From an uncultured Dorea sp. (lineage in GTDB: Bacteria; Bacillota_A; Clostridia; Lachnospirales; Lachnospiraceae), in contig CAJTRO010000057.1 of the NCBI GenBank assembly GCA_910579015.1, positions 1,635 through 21,231 of the forward strand: 19,597 nucleotides of DNA, read 5' to 3'. The translations under genes were made by a program, and so were the position numbers. Within the stretch, counting starts at the first letter, position 1, and each line of letters begins with the position of its first letter. The notes beneath the pieces are model-generated. The model was not told the origin of the DNA, did not search any database, and saw only the letters and a program-made list of their open reading frames with translations. This document shows, in pieces, positions 15,323 through 19,597 of the stretch.

Positions 15323-16762
15323 ATGAAGAGACAGTTGAGGACGTTTGGGCTTATCAGCCTGTGTCTCCTTGTATCAGCCGGAATCTGGTATGTTCTTGAT
15401 GCATCGGAGGAGAAAACTAATGAGCCTGCGGCAGAGACAGGAGAAGAAACCTTATGGAAAGCGGACCGAAAGGACGTGGCTTTGGCTGAGGTTGAGAATG
15501 AAAACGGCGGTTTTTGCATTACATGGGAAGATGACGGGGCCGTTTTAGAAGGCGCGAAGGGGCTTCCGTTAAATGAAGAAGCTGTAGATGCGGTCAGAAG
15601 GTCTGCATCCCTTATAAAAAGTCAGAAGGAAATCCCCAACGGAGAGGACAGGCTGTCAGAATTTGGGCTGGATGAGCCGAAGAGCCGTGTCAGGATTAAG
15701 GATAAAAAAGGAAAAGAAGTAGAATTTTCTGCGGGGGATCCGGCGCCGGAGCAGGAGGCAGGACGGCGGTATGTCCGTCTGGACAATAAGGTATATCTTG
15801 TTGAGCAGAGCGTGGTGGAAGTATTTGAGAAACGGACGGAAGATTTTCTGTCTGTGCAGGTGACGCCGGCATATGAGGAAGCTTCGCAGAACGTGCTGGT
15901 TACGAAGGTTACGCTTCACAGAGCAGGAGAAGACGGCGAAGAGGAACCGCTGGTCCTTGTGTATTCTGACAGTCAGGAGCTGGCGGGTTATCAGGTGAAT
16001 TCTTATGAGCTTATTTCGCCGGTGATGTATCCTGCCGCGGCAAATACCCCGGAAGAATTTCTGCCTTCATTTTTTGATATTACCGCAGATGGTATTAAAG
16101 CAATCCGTCCGGATGAACAGGAAACCGCCGTCTGCGGGCTTGACGTCCCATATGTGAATGCTGAGGTATGCTATGAAAATGCAGACGGCGAGACGAAGAC
16201 ATTTGAACTGGATGTATCCCGGCCTGATGAGGAGGGAAATGTTTTTCTACGGCTCGGCGGAAGGGATATGATCTATTTGTGCGATGCCGGACGGATCCCG
16301 TGGCTTGAAAAGAGAATGGGGGATCTGATCAGTCATGAAATATTGTCTCCGGATATCCGGACGCTTAAACAGCTTACGGTGAGAAAAAACGGAGAGGAGG
16401 TATCCACTGTAAATCTGCATAATGCAGGGAAAAACGACGCCGAGATCACATACGGAAATAAGAAGATCCGGCCTTCTGATTTTCAGAATTTTTATTACGG
16501 GCTGATCAGTTTGACGGCGGACGAGGTACTGCTTGAACAGACAGAGGATACGTCCCGGATGGAGCCTGTGGCAGAGGTAGTCTTTGAGTATGAGAACAAA
16601 GAGAAGGACCAGGTTGTTTATTATCAGGAGGCGGTGTGGCAGTTATATGCCGTGCTGAATGACAGCGAACGCGGGTTCAGATTGTCCGCTTCTGCTGTGG
16701 AAGCGGTGTTAAGCGACTGGGAACGGTTATTAAGCGGAGAGGAGATCAAGACACGTTATTGA
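15323..16762 (+). CDS. DUF4340 membrane-anchored protein, third part of the Gld-like module
   Basis: A 479-residue protein with one N-terminal membrane helix (about 7-24) and a long acidic extracytoplasmic part. Repeated blocks such as 'LSEFGLDEPKSRVRIKDKKG' and 'RRYVRLDNKVYLVEQSVVEVF' (about residues 109-175) match the DUF4340 pattern (PF14238), which typically follows GldG-like genes. The repeated arrangement of short beta-rich units suggests a scaffold outside the membrane. There is no catalytic motif. Its ATG lies 15 bp after the GldG fusion stop, with an AGGAG site. A 35-bp gap separates it from the GH127 gene. Function in this module is unknown, including in Firmicutes that do not glide. 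Confidence 0.8.
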   Translation: MKRQLRTFGLISLCLLVSAGIWYVLDASEEKTNEPAAETGEETLWKADRKDVALAEVENENGGFCITWEDDGAVLEGAKGLPLNEEAVDAVRRSASLIKSQKEIPNGEDRLSEFGLDEPKSRVRIKDKKGKEVEFSAGDPAPEQEAGRRYVRLDNKVYLVEQSVVEVFEKRTEDFLSVQVTPAYEEASQNVLVTKVTLHRAGEDGEEEPLVLVYSDSQELAGYQVNSYELISPVMYPAAANTPEEFLPSFFDITADGIKAIRPDEQETAVCGLDVPYVNAEVCYENADGETKTFELDVSRPDEEGNVFLRLGGRDMIYLCDAGRIPWLEKRMGDLISHEILSPDIRTLKQLTVRKNGEEVSTVNLHNAGKNDAEITYGNKKIRPSDFQNFYYGLISLTADEVLLEQTEDTSRMEPVAEVVFEYENKEKDQVVYYQEAVWQLYAVLNDSERGFRLSASAVEAVLSDWERLLSGEEIKTRY

Positions 16763-16797
16763 TTTTACTGGATAAAAAACGGAGGTAAAGGAAGAAG

Positions 16798-19134
16798 ATG
16801 GTGAACGAATATTCACGGGAAGAAATCATTCAAAAGGAACTGGACGGCATTTATATTGGCAATCTTAATACGGTGGACAGCGATCTGATGCTTCCGAGGA
16901 AGGGGAAATACGGCGCCGATTTCGAGTGGGAGACAGGAGAAGAGCGCTTCATAGAGGCGGACGGGAGGATACATAGACCGCTTCACGGTATGGGCGACCG
17001 GAAAGTGAGGTTGAAGGTAACAGCCTCTTATGAGGGCGCCTTTGGAGAAAGAGAGTTTGCGGTAACAGTTTTGCAGGAGGCAAAAGAGACGCTTATTGAT
17101 AAGATACGTGACACGAAGCTGACTGTGAGAATTGGTGAAAAAGCAAAGCTTCCGTCTGTCGTGATCGTGAGTACCGTCGACAGACGTCTTATGACTGTGC
17201 CGGTAAAATGGGAAGAATATGAACCGTTAAAGGAAGCAGGGGCACTCGAGATCACTGGCAGTATCCCGGAGTGCGGACAGAAAGCGAAGGCTGATCTGGA
17301 ATACTGTGAAGAAGTTGGCGGGAAAGAGAAAGATGTTCTGGAATACTGTGAAGAGGCTGGCAGGAAAGAGAAAGTTGTTCTGGAACACTGTGAAGAGGCT
17401 GACGGGAAAGCGAAGGCTGTAGCTGAGCAGAAATGTAGAAGGTTTCCAATGCATCAGATACGTCTTCTGGAAGGTACATTATATTATGAATATCAGAAGC
17501 GGATGCTGGAATATCTGGCGCAGATAGATGACGACCAGATGCTCTATAATTTTCGCAAGGCGTGCGGGCTTGATACTCTTGGAGCGAAGCCGATGACCGG
17601 GTGGGACGCCGACGACTGCAAATTAAAGGGACACACTACGGGACATTATTTGTCCGGACTGGCGTTAGCCTGGGGAGTGGCAGGAGACGGGCAATTTCTT
17701 AAAAAGATTAATTATATGGTGGAAGAGCTTTCAAAGTGCCAGCAGGAGTTTTCGCGGTCGGGAGAATGCCGGGACGGTTTTTTGAGCGCGTATTCGGAGG
17801 AGCAGTTTGACCTTCTGGAGCAGTTTACCTGTTATCCGGAAATCTGGGCGCCCTATTATACGCTGGATAAAATCATGTCTGGTCTGTACGATTGTTATCA
17901 GCTTGCCCAAAATGAGAAGGCGAAAGAGATTCTCTCGTGGATGGGGGACTGGGTATATGACAGGCTTTCCCGCCTTCCTAAGGAGACGCTGGATCGGATG
18001 TGGTCGATGTATATTGCCGGGGAATTCGGCGGAATGCAGGGGACGATGGCAAAGCTGTACCAGATTACGGGAAAGGATACGCATCTAAAGGCGGCACGTT
18101 TCTTCGACAATGAAAAGTTATTTTACCCGATGGAACAGAATTGCGATACCTTGGAAGACATGCACGCAAACCAGCATATCCCGCAGATCCTCGGAGCGAT
18201 GGAAATGTTTAAGACAACGGGAGAAGCGGATTACTTGAAGATTGGAACAAATTTCTGGAATATTGTTACAGGAGGACACATCTATTCTAACGGGGGAACG
18301 GGAGAGACGGAGATGTTCCACCGGGCGGGAACAACCTGTGCTTATCTTACCGAGAAATCCGCAGAGAGCTGTGCGAGCTATAATATGCTTCGCCTGACCT
18401 CCCAGTTATTTTCCTATACAGCGGACGGCGGGCTCATGGACTATTATGACAATACGCTCCGAAACCATATCCTGACGTCATGCACACATGTATCTGACGG
18501 AGGAACGACGTATTTCCTTCCGCTTGGACCGGGGATGAGAAAAGAATATTCTACGACGGAGAATACCTGTTGTCATGGCACGGGAATGGAGAGCCGTTTC
18601 CGATATATGGAAGATATCTATTCTTATGATGATGAATTTGTGTACGTGAATCTGCTGATTGATTCCGCGGTTTCCGGAGAGGCTGCGATTGAGCAGAAAT
18701 GTATGGTTGAAACGGGCGAAGTAAGTATCAGGTGTCTGAAGAAAATGGACAAGAAGCTGAAGATACATATTCCGTCCTGGTCACAGGAAGAATTCCAGGT
18801 ATTCGTGAACGGAGAACGGTTAGAAGCTTTGGCATTGGAGAAAGGATATGTATGCATTCCCAAATTACCGGCAGAGGACTTTGAGGTTGTGTTGAAGCTT
18901 TCTACGAAGCTTCATATACTGGAAAATTCCTCAGACAACAGCCTGGTAAGCCTGGCCTATGGCCCCTATATGCTGGCGGCGCTGTCGGATGAGAAAGAAT
19001 TCCTGCCGTTGCCAGATTTGGAGAAAATGCAGAGTATAGACGGGCGCGGGCATTTTGAAGTAGACGGAATGAAGTTTGTTCCATTTGCGGAGGTTGATCT
19101 GGAAGCGTATCATGTGTATTTTAGGAGGAAATAA
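16798..19134 (+). CDS. GH127 (DUF1680) beta-L-arabinofuranosidase-type enzyme with N-terminal Ig-like domains
   Basis: A 778-residue protein. Residues about 1-98 and 100-160 look like two small beta-rich bacterial Ig-like domains (the second with the 'KLPSVVIVSTVDRRLMTVPVKW' region of the Big_4 type). A 3 x 14-residue tandem repeat linker spans 167-208. From about 215 comes the GH127 catalytic domain. In Bifidobacterium HypBA1 a zinc-bound cysteine is the nucleophile. The equivalent residues here are E523-x-C525 in 'ESCASYNM' and C591-C592 in 'NTCCHGTG', with the 'GGTGETEMF' motif (about 499-507) carrying a catalytic Glu. It would release terminal beta-L-arabinofuranose or a similar sugar. 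No signal peptide, so it is cytoplasmic. ATG 16798 follows ACGGAGG. A natural C terminus ('AYHVYF...') is followed at once by a Rpn relic. Confidence 0.88.
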   Translation: MVNEYSREEIIQKELDGIYIGNLNTVDSDLMLPRKGKYGADFEWETGEERFIEADGRIHRPLHGMGDRKVRLKVTASYEGAFGEREFAVTVLQEAKETLIDKIRDTKLTVRIGEKAKLPSVVIVSTVDRRLMTVPVKWEEYEPLKEAGALEITGSIPECGQKAKADLEYCEEVGGKEKDVLEYCEEAGRKEKVVLEHCEEADGKAKAVAEQKCRRFPMHQIRLLEGTLYYEYQKRMLEYLAQIDDDQMLYNFRKACGLDTLGAKPMTGWDADDCKLKGHTTGHYLSGLALAWGVAGDGQFLKKINYMVEELSKCQQEFSRSGECRDGFLSAYSEEQFDLLEQFTCYPEIWAPYYTLDKIMSGLYDCYQLAQNEKAKEILSWMGDWVYDRLSRLPKETLDRMWSMYIAGEFGGMQGTMAKLYQITGKDTHLKAARFFDNEKLFYPMEQNCDTLEDMHANQHIPQILGAMEMFKTTGEADYLKIGTNFWNIVTGGHIYSNGGTGETEMFHRAGTTCAYLTEKSAESCASYNMLRLTSQLFSYTADGGLMDYYDNTLRNHILTSCTHVSDGGTTYFLPLGPGMRKEYSTTENTCCHGTGMESRFRYMEDIYSYDDEFVYVNLLIDSAVSGEAAIEQKCMVETGEVSIRCLKKMDKKLKIHIPSWSQEEFQVFVNGERLEALALEKGYVCIPKLPAEDFEVVLKLSTKLHILENSSDNSLVSLAYGPYMLAALSDEKEFLPLPDLEKMQSIDGRGHFEVDGMKFVPFAEVDLEAYHVYFRRK
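17296..17421 (+). repeat. 42-bp in-frame tandem repeat, three units, in the GH127 gene
   Basis: Units start at 17296, 17338 and 17380. They encode LEYCEEVGGKEKDV, LEYCEEAGRKEKVV and LEHCEEADGKAKAV. A degenerate piece precedes (ECGQKAKAD) and another follows (AEQKC). Each unit has one cysteine and a Glu-Glu followed by Lys residues, consistent with a charged helical linker. It joins the Ig-like part to the catalytic domain and probably arose by slippage. Confidence 0.9.
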
Positions 19135-19137
19135 GGA

Positions 19138-19255
19138 GCCGGCCTAATGAAAAATCCTGTTGTGCATTTTCCGGGTGTCGGTTGAGGGCTTGGAGGAATA
19201 TCCGAACGAGGCATGTGGTAAGTTGAAGAGACTGAGCGCAGATGATAGGAAATGA
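19138..19255 (+). pseudogene. Relic of a Rpn-family gene, internally deleted and out of frame
   Basis: Directly after the GH127 stop codon, codons 19138-19167 read AGLMKNPVVH, matching AGLMENPVVR of the intact Rpn gene (5716-5745). Further on, 19208-19252 reads EACGKLKRLSADDRK and stops, matching EAYEALKRLSADEKK of the same gene (6274-6318). The two pieces are in different frames, and about 530 bp that separate them in the intact gene are reduced to about 40 bp. This is the corpse of an older Rpn insertion, in the same orientation as the intact gene. Confidence 0.75.
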
Positions 19256-19262
19256 CGACAAA

Positions 19263-19319
19263 GGGACTGCCCCTTGCCAAAGGTGCCCCTCGCCAAAGGC
19301 GGTTTTTAATGGCAGTCCC
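19263..19319. repeat. REP-like palindromic element with a 16-bp tandem repeat
   Basis: Perfect 9-bp outer arms, GGGACTGCC (19263-19271) and GGCAGTCCC (19311-19319), enclose two copies of a 16-bp unit, TGCCCCTTGCCAAAGG (19269-19284) and TGCCCCTCGCCAAAGG (19285-19300), differing at one base. A degenerate relative (GACTGCCTCTCGCC) precedes the other Rpn leader near 5199-5212. It lies between the Rpn relic and the next Rpn leader, and resembles extragenic palindromic elements. Confidence 0.65.
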
Positions 19320-19335
19320 GGTTACAATTGTAACC
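19320..19335. repeat. 16-bp perfect palindrome
   Basis: GGTTACAATTGTAACC reads the same on both strands and directly follows the REP-like element. It corresponds in place to the GTTACTG/CAGTAAC hairpin (5241-5274) ahead of leader copy A. It could be a protein site or part of the mobile unit's end. Confidence 0.6.
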
Positions 19336-19369
19336 CTTCATAGAAAAAGCGATATAGAATCTGGCGCGG

Positions 19370-19597
19370 GTGTGAATGATATCGAAATCGGATTATCAAT
19401 CTCCGAAAATATATTCGGGGATTGCGTATCAGTATATGGTGTGCTATACTCCATACTAAGAATTCTAAGAGACATTCGTCTTTTGCATTCTGACCGGCAA
19501 TCCGCCGGAGAACTACCCGAAATCTATTTTTATAATGCAGAGTGATTGCAGGATTAGTCTGAGTGTAGACATTACTCTAGAAGATTTCTTAAGGTTT
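19370..19597 (+). repeat. Rpn-element promoter/leader, copy B (cut by the window edge)
   Basis: Aligned with 5261-5483 at a 14,109-bp offset. The identical 20-bp block, both small hairpins and the promoter are retained, while loops and spacers have drifted, so this is a related family copy and not a recent duplicate. The hairpin CCGGC-AATCC-GCCGG (19494-19508) keeps its stem and changes its loop relative to copy A. A Rpn gene is expected to start roughly 100 bp beyond the window. The open frame crossing 19252-19545 has no family features and overlaps these repeats, so I do not call it. Confidence 0.8.
19422..19450 (+). promoter_or_regulatory. Promoter of the next Rpn gene
   Basis: TTGCGT (19422-19427), 17-bp spacer, TATACT (19445-19450): same boxes and spacing as 5313-5341. 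Conservation of boxes with a diverged spacer supports a working promoter. Confidence 0.7.

Noticed and set aside
17296..17421. Short tandem units as a CRISPR array
   Set aside because: Units are contiguous with no spacers, in frame, and inside a coding gene.
19252..19545. 97-codon + strand frame at the right edge
   Set aside because: It runs through the REP-like palindrome and the conserved Rpn promoter/leader, has no ribosome binding site, and shows no protein-like conservation with leader copy A.

Overview
The window looks like part of a chromosome from a gut-type Clostridia bacterium, most likely Lachnospiraceae. The reasons are strong AAAGGAGG-type ribosome binding sites, tight overlapping operons, a sugar ABC importer with no ATPase of its own, a three-gene Gld-like ABC-2 module, and a Rpn-family nuclease/transposase. 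This placement rests on gene content read by eye, not on a database match. Every confident gene is on the + strand. I see no rRNA, tRNA or CRISPR.

Region 1 (1-211) is the AT-rich 3' end of a membrane protein gene that begins outside the window. Region 2 (274-5183) is a sugar-acid catabolic operon. It encodes a cyclase-family hydrolase, a DapA-family aldolase, a DgoK-like 2-keto-3-deoxy-sugar-acid kinase, a D-2-hydroxyacid dehydrogenase of the CtBP-like group, and an enolase-superfamily dehydratase. The first four are packed or overlapping; the fifth follows after 130 bp that contain a 70-bp-period duplication. Together they could dehydrate an aldonate, phosphorylate the 2-keto-3-deoxy product and cleave it. 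The exact sugar cannot be read from sequence alone.

Region 3 (5184-6650) is a Rpn-family (PD-(D/E)XK) mobile gene with a conserved promoter and a structured 220-240 nt leader, closed by a strong hairpin terminator. Region 4 (6651-7017) is an AT-rich control region. It has two copies of one palindromic operator in opposite orientation, about 249 bp apart. A perfect-consensus promoter on the minus strand fires through the first copy into about 140 bp of non-coding DNA that ends at the terminator.

Region 5 (7018-19134) is a glycan-use operon: GH31 alpha-glycosidase, CUT1 lipoprotein and two permeases, then an ABC-2 ATPase, an ABC-2 permease/GldG fusion, a DUF4340 protein, and a GH127 beta-L-arabinofuranosidase-type enzyme. 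Both glycosidases lack signal peptides, so imported oligosaccharides are probably cut in the cytoplasm. The Gld-like module placed between importer and GH127 is the most unexpected part.

Region 6 (19135-19597) begins directly after the GH127 stop codon with a decayed, internally deleted Rpn gene. A REP-like palindromic element follows, and then a second copy of the Rpn promoter and leader, whose gene would lie beyond the window. The glycan operon is therefore bounded by directly repeated Rpn sequences 14.1 kb apart.
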